Assembly (NCBI GenBank): GCA_946480915.1
Contig: CAMLLO010000004.1
Coordinates: forward strand, 62,001-126,000
From: an uncultured Sphingobacteriaceae bacterium
GTDB taxonomy: Bacteria > Bacteroidota > Bacteroidia > Sphingobacteriales > Sphingobacteriaceae
Length of the DNA stretch: 64,000 nt
Direction: 5' to 3'
Shown here: positions 7,873-17,791 of the stretch, piece by piece
Numbering within the stretch: position 1 is the first letter of the stretch
Layout: every line of letters starts with the position of its first letter
Notes under the pieces: generated by a model
What the model was told of the DNA's origin: nothing
What the model saw: only the letters and a program-made list of their open reading frames with translations
Databases searched by the model: none
Program-made: the position numbers and the translations under genes

Positions 7873-9735
7873 ATGTTTAAAAAATACGACATAATAGTAG
7901 TGGGAGCAGGGCACGCAGGCTGCGAGGCGGCTGCGGCCGCGGGAAACCTGGGATCATCAGTCTTACTCATTACAATGAATATGGGCACGATCGCTCAAAT
8001 GAGTTGCAATCCAGCTATGGGTGGTGTTGCAAAAGGACAAATAGTGCGAGAAATCGACGCGATGGGTGGCTATTCAGGTATAATCACAGACAAATCTATG
8101 ATTCAATTCCGAATGCTTAATCTATCCAAAGGTCCAGCTATGTGGAGCCCGAGAGCGCAGACAGACAGAATGCGTTTTGCTGAAGAATGGAGACTGGCTC
8201 TGGAGGGTATCCCGAACGTAGATTTTTGGCAAGATACCGTAAAAGAAATCACAGTAAAAGGAGATAAAGTAACGGGAGTTGTAACCTCTCTGGGCATCCC
8301 AATTGAAGCAGATGCGGTGATTTTAACCAATGGAACGTTTCTAAATGGCTTGATACATATTGGTGAAAAGAAGTTTGGAGGCGGCCGAACCGCAGAGAAA
8401 TCTTCTACAGGCTTAACGGAGCAACTGGTGGAACTGGGATTTGAATCGGGGCGGATGAAAACCGGAACGCCTCCAAGGGTGGACGGAAGGAGCCTCGACT
8501 ACTCTAAAATGGAAGAACAATGGGGAGACGAAGAAGGCGGGCGATTTTCTTATACGAATGTAGATATCCCAAAAAAACAAAGATGCTGCTGGATTACTTA
8601 TACCAATTCAGAAGTACATGATACGTTAAAAGAAGGCTTCGAAAAGTCCCCAATGTTTACCGGAAGAATCAAAGGTTTAGGACCCAGATACTGCCCATCC
8701 ATCGAAGACAAAATCAATCGCTTTGCTGAACGAGAAAGACACCAGATATTTGTCGAACCCGAGGGATGGAACACCGTCGAGATTTATGTAAATGGGTTCT
8801 CTACTTCGTTGCCAGAAGACGTACAAAATAAGGCCTTGAGATTAATACCTGGCTTCGAAAATGCAAAGATGTTCAGACCAGGGTATGCAATCGAGTATGA
8901 CTTTTTTCCACCTACACAATTAGGTCTCACGCTTGAAACCAAGCTCGTAAAAAACCTTTTCTTTGCCGGCCAAATAAACGGCACCACGGGATATGAAGAG
9001 GCAGCCAGTCAAGGTTTTATAGCTGGCATCAATGCACATCAAAAGATTCATGATAAACATGAACTGATAATGAAGCGCTCTGAATCGTACATAGGCGTTT
9101 TAATAGATGACTTAGTTACGAAAGGGACTGAGGAACCATACCGAATGTTCACATCGAGGGCTGAGCATAGATTACTATTAAGGCAGGATAATGCTGACAT
9201 CAGACTTAGTCCGATTGCATATGAACTTGGATTGATAAACGATGAGCGACTGGAAAAGGTGCGCAAAAAAGTCTCGGATTCAGACAAGATTGTAAAGCAT
9301 TTAAAAGCAACATCAATAGAACCATCGGAGATTAACTCTGTTCTTGAAGAGCTGGGTTCAAGTCCAATCAACCAAAATGTGAAAATGTTTCAGATACTTT
9401 CCCGCCCACAGATATCTATAAAAGATCTCAGAAGAGCAAGCAAATCCTTCGATGATCTTTTAAAGGATTACGACAAGGAAACTGTCGAACAGTCGGAAAT
9501 AAAAGTTAAGTACGAAAGCTATTTTGAAAAGGAGATGGAGATCGTCAATAAGATGAAACGGATGGAAGATCAGGAGATCAATCCGTCTTTTAATTATCAA
9601 ACCCTCGTTTCACTTTCAAAAGAAGCGAGAGAAAAACTATTAAAAATTAAGCCCCGAACTTTAGGGCAAGCATCGCGGATTTCAGGTGTTTCTCCATCAG
9701 ATATTTCGGTACTGATGGTACATTTAGGCAAATAA
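7873..9735 (+). CDS. mnmG: tRNA uridine-5-carboxymethylaminomethyl(34) synthesis enzyme MnmG
   Basis: A 620-residue FAD enzyme that, with MnmE, modifies U34 of tRNAs reading two-codon-box codons. The FAD dinucleotide motif [10 protein letters not shown] is at residues 11-20. The conserved [24 protein letters not shown] block (about 43-66) and the C-terminal helical tail ending in [15 protein letters not shown] are intact, and length is normal for MnmG. The ATG lies 10 nt after the second parS-like palindrome, so any mnmG promoter must overlap those sites or lie in uup. The former name gidA reflects frequent placement near oriC, which fits the candidate origin 4 kb downstream. Confidence 0.97.
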   Translation: MFKKYDIIVVGAGHAGCEAAAAAGNLGSSVLLITMNMGTIAQMSCNPAMGGVAKGQIVREIDAMGGYSGIITDKSMIQFRMLNLSKGPAMWSPRAQTDRMRFAEEWRLALEGIPNVDFWQDTVKEITVKGDKVTGVVTSLGIPIEADAVILTNGTFLNGLIHIGEKKFGGGRTAEKSSTGLTEQLVELGFESGRMKTGTPPRVDGRSLDYSKMEEQWGDEEGGRFSYTNVDIPKKQRCCWITYTNSEVHDTLKEGFEKSPMFTGRIKGLGPRYCPSIEDKINRFAERERHQIFVEPEGWNTVEIYVNGFSTSLPEDVQNKALRLIPGFENAKMFRPGYAIEYDFFPPTQLGLTLETKLVKNLFFAGQINGTTGYEEAASQGFIAGINAHQKIHDKHELIMKRSESYIGVLIDDLVTKGTEEPYRMFTSRAEHRLLLRQDNADIRLSPIAYELGLINDERLEKVRKKVSDSDKIVKHLKATSIEPSEINSVLEELGSSPINQNVKMFQILSRPQISIKDLRRASKSFDDLLKDYDKETVEQSEIKVKYESYFEKEMEIVNKMKRMEDQEINPSFNYQTLVSLSKEAREKLLKIKPRTLGQASRISGVSPSDISVLMVHLGK

Positions 9736-9867
9736 TACATAAGTTTCTGATTTACAATAAGTTAACAAAAATCATCGATGACTTAAATAAATCAGATATA
9801 AGCTTAAAATATTTACATTTGATGGTAATCTTCCAAAATTGAACAAAATCGCTTAAAACGCTTCTAA

Positions 9868-11499
9868 ATGCGAAATATAATAAAGCCCCTAATTCCGTGC
9901 GCCTACATAGGAATAGTCTTCTTTTTAAGTCAGTTTTTTGGATGTGCGAGTATACAACATCCGACAGGAGGTCCAAGAGATAGTGTTGCACCAAAGATAT
10001 TGAAAGAGAGTCCAAAAAATTTCACGACGAGCTTTAAAGAGGATCGAATAAATATAGAGTTTAACGAATATTTTAAACTTACAAACGAGTTCAAAGAAAT
10101 TAGCGTTTCGCCGGCCATGGAAAAGGCCCCCGTTTTCAAAGTCAAAAAAAAAATACTTAACATCCAGTTTCAAGAACCTTTACAAGACAGTACAACTTAT
10201 ACGATCAATTTTGGAAATGCTATCGCAGATTATAATGAGGGTAACGTTTTAAAAAACTATATGTATGTGTTTGCGACGGGGAACAAAATTGATTCGTTAT
10301 CGATAACAGGAAATGTTAAAAACACATTGACTAAGGAAGGAGTTTTGGACGCTACAGTTTTTATATTACCCACGTCTCAAGATTCTCTATTTGGTAAAAA
10401 ACGAGCAAGTATATTTACAACCACCGACTCATCCGGAAATTTCAGTTTAAAATATTTGAGAGAAGGCCGGTATAATTTATACGCATTGAACGAAAAAGGT
10501 GGTGATAAGATATACAATTCAACAAACGAAGAAGTGGGCTTTTTATCTGCTCCCATCGTCCTCACAAAAGATACCACCGGAATCGAGCTGGAGCTTTTTA
10601 AAGAGCAACCAAAAGACTTTAGATTAGTAGACAGAAAAATCGAAAAAGACGCTCGTATTTCATTCTTCTTTAATAAACAACTACAGAAACCTGGAATACA
10701 AATACTACAACCAGAAGCTTTAAATAGCACGAAAATAACAGAATTTTCTTCGACCAATGACACAGCCTACGTTTGGACACAGTCGATGGAGTTTGATTCT
10801 ATAGCAGTTGCCATTCAAGACAATAAAAAAAATATTGATACAGTAATAATTCGCCGAAATAAACGAGACTCTTATACCCGGGATTTAACAATCACCGATA
10901 ATATTTCAGCAGGTAGATTAAGGCCCGGGACGGATGTAGCTGTCCTTGCATCCGCGCCTATATCGCTAATAGACGGAAAAAAAATAACCTTATTACAAGA
11001 CTCTGTACCGGTTAACGGACTAAGAGTATCGAGAGATAGTTTATCAACCCGGAGAATCATTTTTAAGTATCCCTGGCGCGATGAAAAGCAATATATTATT
11101 ACTATAGCTGAAGGAGGTTTAACAGGAACATTTGGCGGAACAAATAAGCCATACAGCAAACAGTTTGTTAAAGATTCTGAAGATAATTACGGCGTGCTAT
11201 CAATTATTTTAACGGTGCCTGATACCTCGAAAACTTATTTACTTCAAGTCTTGAACCCAGAGGATAAGATAATTAAGAGCGACATAATCAGGAAAAATAC
11301 CACATTGACTTACCCCATGATGTCTATCGGAAAATACTATGTACGAATTATTTACGATGAGAATAAAAATGGTAAATGGGACACAGGAAACATCAAAGAG
11401 AAAAAACAACCTGAGAAGGTATGGAATTATCAGGAAGAAATATCTTTACGAGCTAATTTCGATATAGAGCAAAAAATTACTGTTCCGAAGGCTGAGTAA
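9868..11499 (+). CDS. Lipoprotein with bacterial Ig-like domain
   Basis: A 543-residue predicted lipoprotein. A hydrophobic signal segment ends in QFFGC, giving a lipidated Cys at about residue 27. The following HPTGGPRDSVAPKILKESP motif and the Ig-like (Big_5/SbsA type) beta domain at about 40-140 are typical of a Bacteroidota family annotated only as Ig-like domain-containing. A carboxypeptidase-regulatory-like beta segment lies near 155-230. Function is unknown; a cell-envelope location is inferred. Its 3' end overlaps the convergent carbonic anhydrase gene by 23 bp. Confidence 0.85.
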   Translation: MRNIIKPLIPCAYIGIVFFLSQFFGCASIQHPTGGPRDSVAPKILKESPKNFTTSFKEDRINIEFNEYFKLTNEFKEISVSPAMEKAPVFKVKKKILNIQFQEPLQDSTTYTINFGNAIADYNEGNVLKNYMYVFATGNKIDSLSITGNVKNTLTKEGVLDATVFILPTSQDSLFGKKRASIFTTTDSSGNFSLKYLREGRYNLYALNEKGGDKIYNSTNEEVGFLSAPIVLTKDTTGIELELFKEQPKDFRLVDRKIEKDARISFFFNKQLQKPGIQILQPEALNSTKITEFSSTNDTAYVWTQSMEFDSIAVAIQDNKKNIDTVIIRRNKRDSYTRDLTITDNISAGRLRPGTDVAVLASAPISLIDGKKITLLQDSVPVNGLRVSRDSLSTRRIIFKYPWRDEKQYIITIAEGGLTGTFGGTNKPYSKQFVKDSEDNYGVLSIILTVPDTSKTYLLQVLNPEDKIIKSDIIRKNTTLTYPMMSIGKYYVRIIYDENKNGKWDTGNIKEKKQPEKVWNYQEEISLRANFDIEQKITVPKAE

Positions 11500-12001
11500 A
11501 CCACTTAGAATACATAATATAATTATTAGGCAAACGCTTCAATAATTCACGCTGCTCATCAGAAACTGGTTTAATCTTCCTTGCCGGACTACCAGCATAA
11601 ATATAACCGGACTCACAAACGGTATTTTCTAATACTATAGCACCTGCAGCAATAATTGTAAATTCCTCAACTACGGCATGGTCCATAACAATGGCTCCCA
11701 TGCCCACTAAAACATTATCCTTTAATGTGCATCCGTGAACCAAAGCATTATGTCCAATAGATACATTCGTACCAATGGTGGTAGCCGCTTTCAGATAGGT
11801 ACAATGGATGACCACGCCATCCTGAATATTCACATTATCACCTATTAGAATAGCATTCACATCACCCCTTATTACAGTGTTGAACCAAACTGAGCAATTA
11901 TCTCCCATAACCACGTCTCCCACGATTGTTGAATTCTCGGCAATAAAACAATCGGAACCCCATTTTGGATATTTTCCTTTAACTGGCAAAATCAGTGGCA
12001 T
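11477..12001 (-). CDS. Gamma carbonic anhydrase family protein (left-handed beta helix)
   Basis: A 174-residue hexapeptide-repeat protein. Imperfect [LIV]-G-x4 repeats run through most of the chain (IVGDVVMGDNCSV, IGDNVNIQDGVVI, VLVGMGAIV). Three histidines lie where gamma carbonic anhydrases hold zinc: H66 (VIHCT), H84 (IGHN) and H89 (LVHG). Family members such as YrdA and CaiE often lack measurable CO2 hydration, so activity is uncertain. It reads leftward, follows nadB by 45 nt on the same strand, and its 3' end overlaps the lipoprotein gene. Confidence 0.9.
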   Translation of the reverse strand: MPLILPVKGKYPKWGSDCFIAENSTIVGDVVMGDNCSVWFNTVIRGDVNAILIGDNVNIQDGVVIHCTYLKAATTIGTNVSIGHNALVHGCTLKDNVLVGMGAIVMDHAVVEEFTIIAAGAIVLENTVCESGYIYAGSPARKIKPVSDEQRELLKRLPNNYIMYSKWFTQPSEQ

Positions 12002-12046
12002 ATTTAAATAATTATAAATTCAAAAACAGTTGAGCAATTAAAAAAC

Positions 12047-13633
12047 CTAAAATATAGTATCAACAGGATTTTCCATATGTTCCGGATAATCTGTTGTATA
12101 ATGCAAACCCCTACTTTCTTTGCGGATCATGGCTGACTTAATTACTATATAAGCTGTTTGGATTACGTTTCTTAGCTCGCACAGCTTAACTGATAATTTA
12201 GTCTTCTTATAAAAATCTTCTGTTTCAGTATAAAGTAAGCCAAGACGGCGCATCGCTCGCTCAAGTCTAAAATCCGACCTAACAATCCCAACATAATCGC
12301 TCATTATCTTTTGGGTCTCGCGAAGATTGTGTGTAACCAAAATATCTTCGTTTGATAACTGTGTATTTGTTTCATCCCATTCGGGAATATTGTCTGGAAT
12401 CAGAACATTCTCAAATACATTCAATGCATCCAAATAAATGCGATGCGCAAATACCGTAGCCTCTAAAAGAGAATTAGAAGCTAAACGATTTGCCCCATGT
12501 AAACCTGTAGACGAACACTCACCACAAGCATACAGCCGATTGATCGATGTCCTGCCGTAATCGTCTACTAATATACCTCCACACATATAATGACAAGCAG
12601 GAGTTACCGGAATATAATCCTTCGTCATATCTATACCAATACTTAAGCATTTAGCATAAATGTTAGGAAAATGCGAAAGAATCTCATCTTTAGACCGGTG
12701 TGTAATATCAAGAAAAACAAAATCATCACCCGATTTTTTCATTTCAGAATCGATAGCCCTGGCAACAATATCTCTTGGCGCCAATGATTTTCTAGGATCA
12801 TATGCATCCATAAACTCATTACCTTTACTATCCCTGAGTATCCCACCAAAACCTCGTACAGCTTCTGAAATTAAGAACGAAGGATATTCGCCGGGTTTAT
12901 ACAATGCCGTTGGATGAAACTGTATAAACTCCATATTTCTAACCTTTCCTTTTGCACGATAAACCATCGCAATGCCATCGCCTGTTGCAATTACTGGATT
13001 GGTAGTATTCGAATAGATATGTCCGGCGCCACCTGAAGCCATCACAGTAACTTTCGAAAGAAATTTTTCCACAGAATTTGTGTGAGTATTCAACGCATAA
13101 ATCCCATAACAATTAATATCATCAGACCGCTTACCAACAAACTGACCAAGATGATGCTGAGTAATTAACTCAACCGCGAAATAATGTGTTAGTATCTCAA
13201 TATTAGGATTGCTATGTATCTTTTCTAAAAGAGCCCTCTCAATCTCGAACCCTGTAATATCCTTATAGTGCAGGATACGGCTCTCAGAATGACCACCTTC
13301 CTTCGCCAGATCGTACATTCCCTGTTGGGTGGTATCGAAATTGGTACCGTAATCAATTATCTCCTGAATACGATCAGGTCCTTCTTTAACAACAAGTTCT
13401 ACAATCTTTTTATCACATAATCCATCACCTGCAATCAAAGTATCCTCAATATGTTTATCAAAAGAATCCTCTTTATCCACAACAACAGCAACCCCACCCT
13501 GGGCATACTTAGTGTTCGATTCATCTTCATTAGCTTTTGTAAGTATCAGAACCTTACCGTGTTTAGCAGCTTTAAGAGCAAAACTTAAACCAGCAATTCC
13601 AGAACCTACAACCAGGAAATCAACATCCTTCAT
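12047..13633 (-). CDS. nadB: L-aspartate oxidase NadB
   Basis: A 528-residue flavoenzyme that oxidises L-aspartate to iminoaspartate, the first step of de novo NAD synthesis. The FAD motif GSGIAGLSFA is at residues 10-19. The segment TKYAQGGVAVV near 43, the HPTALY element and the CGECSSTGLHGANRLASNSLLE block (about 370-390) are diagnostic of NadB in the succinate dehydrogenase flavoprotein superfamily. It diverges from nadA, which uses its product. Third codon positions favour T and G on this strand, which fits leading-strand coding to the left of a replication origin. Confidence 0.96.
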   Translation of the reverse strand: MKDVDFLVVGSGIAGLSFALKAAKHGKVLILTKANEDESNTKYAQGGVAVVVDKEDSFDKHIEDTLIAGDGLCDKKIVELVVKEGPDRIQEIIDYGTNFDTTQQGMYDLAKEGGHSESRILHYKDITGFEIERALLEKIHSNPNIEILTHYFAVELITQHHLGQFVGKRSDDINCYGIYALNTHTNSVEKFLSKVTVMASGGAGHIYSNTTNPVIATGDGIAMVYRAKGKVRNMEFIQFHPTALYKPGEYPSFLISEAVRGFGGILRDSKGNEFMDAYDPRKSLAPRDIVARAIDSEMKKSGDDFVFLDITHRSKDEILSHFPNIYAKCLSIGIDMTKDYIPVTPACHYMCGGILVDDYGRTSINRLYACGECSSTGLHGANRLASNSLLEATVFAHRIYLDALNVFENVLIPDNIPEWDETNTQLSNEDILVTHNLRETQKIMSDYVGIVRSDFRLERAMRRLGLLYTETEDFYKKTKLSVKLCELRNVIQTAYIVIKSAMIRKESRGLHYTTDYPEHMENPVDTIF

Positions 13634-13715
13634 TTAATAAATATTTAATTGAATGTAATCTTATAATAACGAATGTGGAGAAAACGCTGTAAAGATGTTA
13701 ATTTTGTATATAAAG

Positions 13716-13818
13716 TGTTAACGTTTTCTAATAACTAATTCAATTTCTCAATTTATTAAGAAAACGGGCTAGTTCTAAGAAAGTTTTCAGCACCATATTA
13801 GAAGGTTGTTAACGTTTT
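13716..13818 (+). repeat. 12-bp direct repeat TGTTAACGTTTT inside the candidate origin
   Basis: Copies lie at 13716-13727 and 13807-13818, 91 bp apart, both followed by similar T/A-rich sequence (CTAATAA and ACTAATA). GTTAAC is itself a palindrome. They could be origin elements or operators of an NAD-pathway regulator. Confidence 0.5.
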
Positions 13819-13908
13819 ACTAATACAAAGTAATACACGGTATAAAATATACAGAAAAATAAGGCAAAATTTAAAGCCTTATTTTTCAATTAATTAAATG
13901 TCTTGCTC

Positions 13909-13928
13909 TGTGGATAAGTTGTGGAGAA
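13909..13928 (-). promoter_or_regulatory. Pair of DnaA boxes, one helical turn apart
   Basis: TGTGGATAA at 13909-13917 is the exact complement of the DnaA consensus TTATCCACA. TGTGGAGAA at 13920-13928 has one mismatch. The 11-bp start-to-start spacing would put both on the same DNA face. A third near-match lies at 13674-13682. Confidence 0.6.
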
Positions 13929-14046
13929 AAGCTTTAAAACAAAATATTCATTATTAAGTTTCAAATCTTCTTCACATTACTAACATCCTAATAAACAATA
14001 AGAATCTTTATATATAGAATAATTATATTTTATTGAAGTGTTAGAA

Positions 14047-15039
14047 ATGGATATGTTTGATGAAATAAATGTGAAGGGTTTTATTGATGAACCTATTGAT
14101 CCCACTCTGGATCTGTTTGATGAAATAGAAAAATTAAAAAAAGAAAAGAATGCGGTTATTCTTGCGCACTATTATCAGGAGCCGGATATCCAGGACATTG
14201 CCGATTATATCGGGGATAGTCTCGGTTTATCGCAACAGGCTGCAAAGACTGATGCCGATGTTATTGTGTTTGCAGGAGTACACTTCATGGCTGAAACAGC
14301 TAAAATATTATCGCCGGAGAAAAAGGTTTTATTACCTGATTTAAAGGCAGGATGTTCTTTATCAGATAGTTGTCCACCGCACTTGTTTGCAAAGTTTAAG
14401 GAGAAGTATCCTGATCATCTGGTGATTACTTATGTGAACTGTTCTGCGGAATTAAAAGCGATAAGCGACATTGTTTGTACTTCATCTAATGCAATACAAA
14501 TTGTTGAAAGCTTACCAAAAGATCAGAAAATAATATTTGGACCGGATAAAAATTTGGGAGCGTATGTAGCTAAAAAAACAGGCAGAGATTTAGTTTTATG
14601 GAATGGAGCATGCATGGTTCACGAGATATTTTCAATGCAACGTATTTCTAAATTAAAAGAGCAACATCCTGGAGCTAAGTTTATTGCACATCCGGAATGT
14701 GAAGATGTTGTATTAAAAATGGCAGATTATATTGGCTCAACAACAGGATTATTAAAATACACTATTGAGAATCCGGCTAAAGAATTTATAGTTGCCACCG
14801 AAAGTGGAATTATTCACCAAATGGAAAAAGCAAATCCAGATAAAGTGTTTATTCCAGCTCCGCCAAACAATAGTTGTGCTTGTAATGATTGTCCACATAT
14901 GAAAAGAAATACACTTGAAAAATTGTACTTGTGTATGAAAAATGAACAGCCGGAAATTACCATTCCCATGGATGTAATTAGAAGAGCAAGGTTGCCAATT
15001 GAAAGAATGTTGGAGATATCTGCTAGATTGGGACTATAA
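14047..15039 (+). CDS. nadA: Quinolinate synthase NadA
   Basis: About 330 residues. The enzyme condenses iminoaspartate with dihydroxyacetone phosphate to quinolinate using a 4Fe-4S cluster. The three conserved Cys regions are present: [10 protein letters not shown] (Cys near 103), NGACMVHE (Cys near 189) and [12 protein letters not shown] (near 277-282). [20 protein letters not shown] is the typical N-terminal active-site block. In-frame starts are GTG 14038, ATG 14047 and ATG 14053; I chose ATG 14047. It pairs functionally with divergent nadB. Third positions are rich in T and G, unlike + strand genes upstream of 13.6 kb. Confidence 0.95.
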   Translation: MDMFDEINVKGFIDEPIDPTLDLFDEIEKLKKEKNAVILAHYYQEPDIQDIADYIGDSLGLSQQAAKTDADVIVFAGVHFMAETAKILSPEKKVLLPDLKAGCSLSDSCPPHLFAKFKEKYPDHLVITYVNCSAELKAISDIVCTSSNAIQIVESLPKDQKIIFGPDKNLGAYVAKKTGRDLVLWNGACMVHEIFSMQRISKLKEQHPGAKFIAHPECEDVVLKMADYIGSTTGLLKYTIENPAKEFIVATESGIIHQMEKANPDKVFIPAPPNNSCACNDCPHMKRNTLEKLYLCMKNEQPEITIPMDVIRRARLPIERMLEISARLGL

Positions 15040-15118
15040 GCCCTCTTTTAAAGGGTAATTAGTTCCTTATTCAGTGAAATACAATTTTTATGAATTTAAT
15101 TTTTTCAGACGTTAGGTA

Positions 15119-15146
15119 ATTTTAACTTTTGAATTTTAACTTTTGA
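15119..15146 (+). repeat. Two tandem 14-bp units upstream of thiL
   Basis: The unit ATTTTAACTTTTGA occurs twice head-to-tail and ends 10 bp before the thiL GTG. Each copy carries a TTTTG that resembles part of a Bacteroidota promoter, but no exact TAnnTTTG is formed. It may be a simple slippage duplication. Confidence 0.6.
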
Positions 15147-15156
15147 ATTAAACACC

Positions 15157-16194
15157 GTGTTTGAAAATATAGAAAAAACAGATATTAGTAATTTAGGAGA
15201 ATTTGGATTAATAGATCATCTTACAAAGAATATCATATTAACTCAAGATTCCACTATTAAGGGTGCGGGCGACGACGCTGCAGTTCTTGATTTTTCTGGT
15301 AAGAAAATGTTAATATCTACAGATCTTCTCTTAGAGGGAATTCATTTTGATCTAGCCTACACTCCCCTGAAGCATTTAGGATATAAATCCGTACAGGTAA
15401 ATCTTAGCGATATTTATGCAATGAATGGTATGGCCAGTCAGATTACAGTATCGTTAGGCTTATCAAGTAAATTTCCTATTGAAGCGGTTGAAGAATTATA
15501 TTCAGGGATTTTATTAGCCTGTGATAAATATAAAATAGACCTTGTCGGTGGTGATACATCGGCCTCGAAACAAGGATTGGTAATAAGTGTAACGAGTATT
15601 GGGTATGCCGATGAAGCAGATATTTGTTATAGAAATACTGCTAATGAAGGCGACCTGATATGCGTTTCCGGTGATTTAGGTGCAGCATATGTTGGTTTAC
15701 AACTATTAGAAAGGGAAAAATTAATATATCTTGAAAATCCACAAATTCAACCTGATCTGGAAGGTAAGGATTATATTATAGAACGCCAGCTAAAGCCAGA
15801 AGCCAGAAGAGATATTATACTGATTTTAAAAGAATTAGAAATTAAACCAACATCTATGATTGATATTTCGGATGGTTTATCATCCGAGATAATACATATT
15901 TGTACCCAGTCTGAAAAGGGATGTAATTTATATGAAGATAAATTACCGATTGATCCTATGACATATGATACAGCCAGGGAATTCAATTTAGATCCGACAA
16001 CTTGTGCTTTAAGTGGTGGTGAAGATTATGAATTACTGTTTACGGTTCCGCAATCTGCTTTTGAAAAGATTAGAAATAATCCTGATATAAGTATAATCGG
16101 GCATATAACAGAGAAATCGGCAGGAATGAATATTATCTCCAGATCTAATAATTCGCATCCTTTAAAGGCTCAGGGCTGGAATTCGTTAAAATAA
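15157..16194 (+). CDS. thiL: Thiamine-monophosphate kinase ThiL
   Basis: A 345-residue enzyme that phosphorylates thiamine monophosphate to thiamine diphosphate. The N-terminal GEFGLIDHL and GAGDDAAVLD (about 32-41), the metal-binding STDLLLEGIHFD near 55, VGGDTSAS near 130 and SGGEDYELLF near 288 are the PurM/ThiL-fold signature blocks. It starts with GTG; no in-frame ATG upstream fits. It ends 8 nt before a strong bidirectional hairpin that separates it from convergent rmuC. Confidence 0.95.
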   Translation: MFENIEKTDISNLGEFGLIDHLTKNIILTQDSTIKGAGDDAAVLDFSGKKMLISTDLLLEGIHFDLAYTPLKHLGYKSVQVNLSDIYAMNGMASQITVSLGLSSKFPIEAVEELYSGILLACDKYKIDLVGGDTSASKQGLVISVTSIGYADEADICYRNTANEGDLICVSGDLGAAYVGLQLLEREKLIYLENPQIQPDLEGKDYIIERQLKPEARRDIILILKELEIKPTSMIDISDGLSSEIIHICTQSEKGCNLYEDKLPIDPMTYDTAREFNLDPTTCALSGGEDYELLFTVPQSAFEKIRNNPDISIIGHITEKSAGMNIISRSNNSHPLKAQGWNSLK

Positions 16195-16202
16195 AAGATG
16201 GT

Positions 16203-16237
16203 CAACGCAGACAGCGTTCTAAACGCTGTCTGCGTTG
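16203..16237. terminator. Bidirectional terminator hairpin between thiL and rmuC
   Basis: A perfect 16-bp stem, CAACGCAGACAGCGTT (16203-16218) with its complement at 16222-16237, and a 3-nt loop. It lies between convergent gene ends. It lacks a long T-run, so strength is inferred from the stem. Confidence 0.8.
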
Positions 16238-16245
16238 TTTGATGG

Positions 16246-17595
16246 CTAATCTTCTACTATAAATTTTTCATCAATCTGTTTATTTGTTTTAGCCCCTAAT
16301 TTCCTTAAATTTTCAACTCTGCCAATTAAATTTCCGTTACCGGATGATAATTTAGAAAAGGCTTCAGAATAAGAATCTTTTGCTTTGTCAAGATTGTCGC
16401 CCACTTTTTTAAGGTCGTTAATAAAACCAACAAATTTATCGTAAAGCGCTCCGGCTTTTGTAGCAATATCAATAGCATTCCTGGTTTGCTGTTCCTGTTT
16501 CCAGATAGAAGCTATGGTTTTTAAAGTGGCTAATAATGTAGAAGGAGTTACAATAACAACACGTTTACTCCATGCAAATTCGAACAGTTCGACGTCGTGT
16601 TGTACAGCAACAGCAAATGATGATTCGATAGGAACAAAAAGCAACACAAAATCGGGGGAATTTACCCGATACAAGTCACTGTAATTTTTATTACTTAGGC
16701 CTTTAATATGAGTTTTAAGCGATAAAATATGATCATTTAAGTGAATAATCCGGTCTTCATCACTATCGCAGTTTATCAATCGCTCGTAAGCAATCAGGGA
16801 AACTTTAGAATCAACAATGATATGTTTATTGTCAGGCAGTGTAATTACAATATCAGGCTGTAGTCGGTTTCCATTATCATCCGTAAAGCTGCTTTGTTTA
16901 ATAAATGATTCACCATTTACAAGACCAGATAATTCAAGAATCCTGTCTAATACAAACTCCCCCCAATTTCCCTGTTTTTTAGTATCTGCTTTCAGGGCTT
17001 TTGTCAGATTATGTGCTTCCAGGCTTATTTGACGATTTAGTTCTATTAATTTCCCCAATTCCCCTTTCAACACATTCCTCTCGTCAGATTCAGCTTTGTA
17101 AACTTTTTCCACCTTTTCTTCAAAGGCTTTTATATTTTCTTTTAAAGGATTGATTAGCTGATCGAGATTTGATTTATTAACTTCTGTAAAACGAAGTGTT
17201 TTTTCGTCCAATATCTTTCCGGCTATTAATTCAAATTCTTTATTGAATTTAAGCTGCAGAGTTTCTATTTCAGCTTTTTGATCATTAATTTTTTCTTGTT
17301 GAGTTTTATAATAAGTTCTTGCACTTTCCAAAGCCTGGTTAACTTCTGCCAATTTTTGTCTTTCGTGTTGCAATTCGATAAGTAATCTCTCCGTTTCTTG
17401 CTTCAAAAAAGCGGTTATATTACTTTTTTCTGCAAAAATATTATCACATCGTTCTTCAACTTTGGCAAGTTCTAAACTTTGCTTGTTTTTTTCAGCAAGA
17501 GCGTTTTCGAGTTTCTTAGAAATTCTTCTGTGATCGATAAATAAAAGAATGAATCCAATTATAGCGGCAATGAGTAGCACAAATCCAATTTCCAT
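16246..17595 (-). CDS. rmuC: DNA recombination protein RmuC
   Basis: A 449-residue protein with an N-terminal membrane anchor (residues 3-21), a coiled coil (about 22-200) and a C-terminal nuclease-like core. The core holds KKQGNWGEFVLDRILE, DNGNRLQPDIVITLPDNKHIIVDSKVS and the following helical segment, which match RmuC with a restriction-endonuclease-like fold. RmuC limits inversions and recombination at short repeats. The gene stands alone and converges on thiL. Its codon third positions lean to A and C, as expected for a lagging-strand gene right of the proposed origin. Confidence 0.94.
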   Translation of the reverse strand: MEIGFVLLIAAIIGFILLFIDHRRISKKLENALAEKNKQSLELAKVEERCDNIFAEKSNITAFLKQETERLLIELQHERQKLAEVNQALESARTYYKTQQEKINDQKAEIETLQLKFNKEFELIAGKILDEKTLRFTEVNKSNLDQLINPLKENIKAFEEKVEKVYKAESDERNVLKGELGKLIELNRQISLEAHNLTKALKADTKKQGNWGEFVLDRILELSGLVNGESFIKQSSFTDDNGNRLQPDIVITLPDNKHIIVDSKVSLIAYERLINCDSDEDRIIHLNDHILSLKTHIKGLSNKNYSDLYRVNSPDFVLLFVPIESSFAVAVQHDVELFEFAWSKRVVIVTPSTLLATLKTIASIWKQEQQTRNAIDIATKAGALYDKFVGFINDLKKVGDNLDKAKDSYSEAFSKLSSGNGNLIGRVENLRKLGAKTNKQIDEKFIVED

Positions 17596-17791
17596 TTTGC
17601 TAATTTTTTTATCAAATAACGAAATTTACGTTTATATATGCAAACAAAATTAGTTTGTAAAGATATCGGGACTAGCAAAATGTCAGTTAATAAAAGAATT
17701 GTAATGCCTTTTAGACTTAAACAGGTAAAATTTAAGTTATTATAATAGTCGAGGAATACTTTTTGAGTATCTTATTTTAAATTTTAAAAAG

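Larger units (their letters stand above)
13634..14037. other. Candidate chromosomal replication origin (oriC), nadB-nadA intergenic region
   Basis: A gene-free, strongly AT-rich gap of about 400 bp between divergent nadB and nadA. It holds a perfect DnaA box TGTGGATAA (13909-13917) and, starting 11 bp further on, the one-mismatch copy TGTGGAGAA (13920-13928). A second TGTGGAGAA lies at 13674-13682. A 12-bp direct repeat TGTTAACGTTTT occurs at 13716 and 13807. The last 50 bp are nearly pure A/T and could be an unwinding element. By eye, + strand genes on the left use A/C-ending codons and those on the right use T/G-ending codons, the polarity expected across an origin. A regulatory region for nadB and nadA is the alternative or an additional role. 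Confidence 0.6.
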
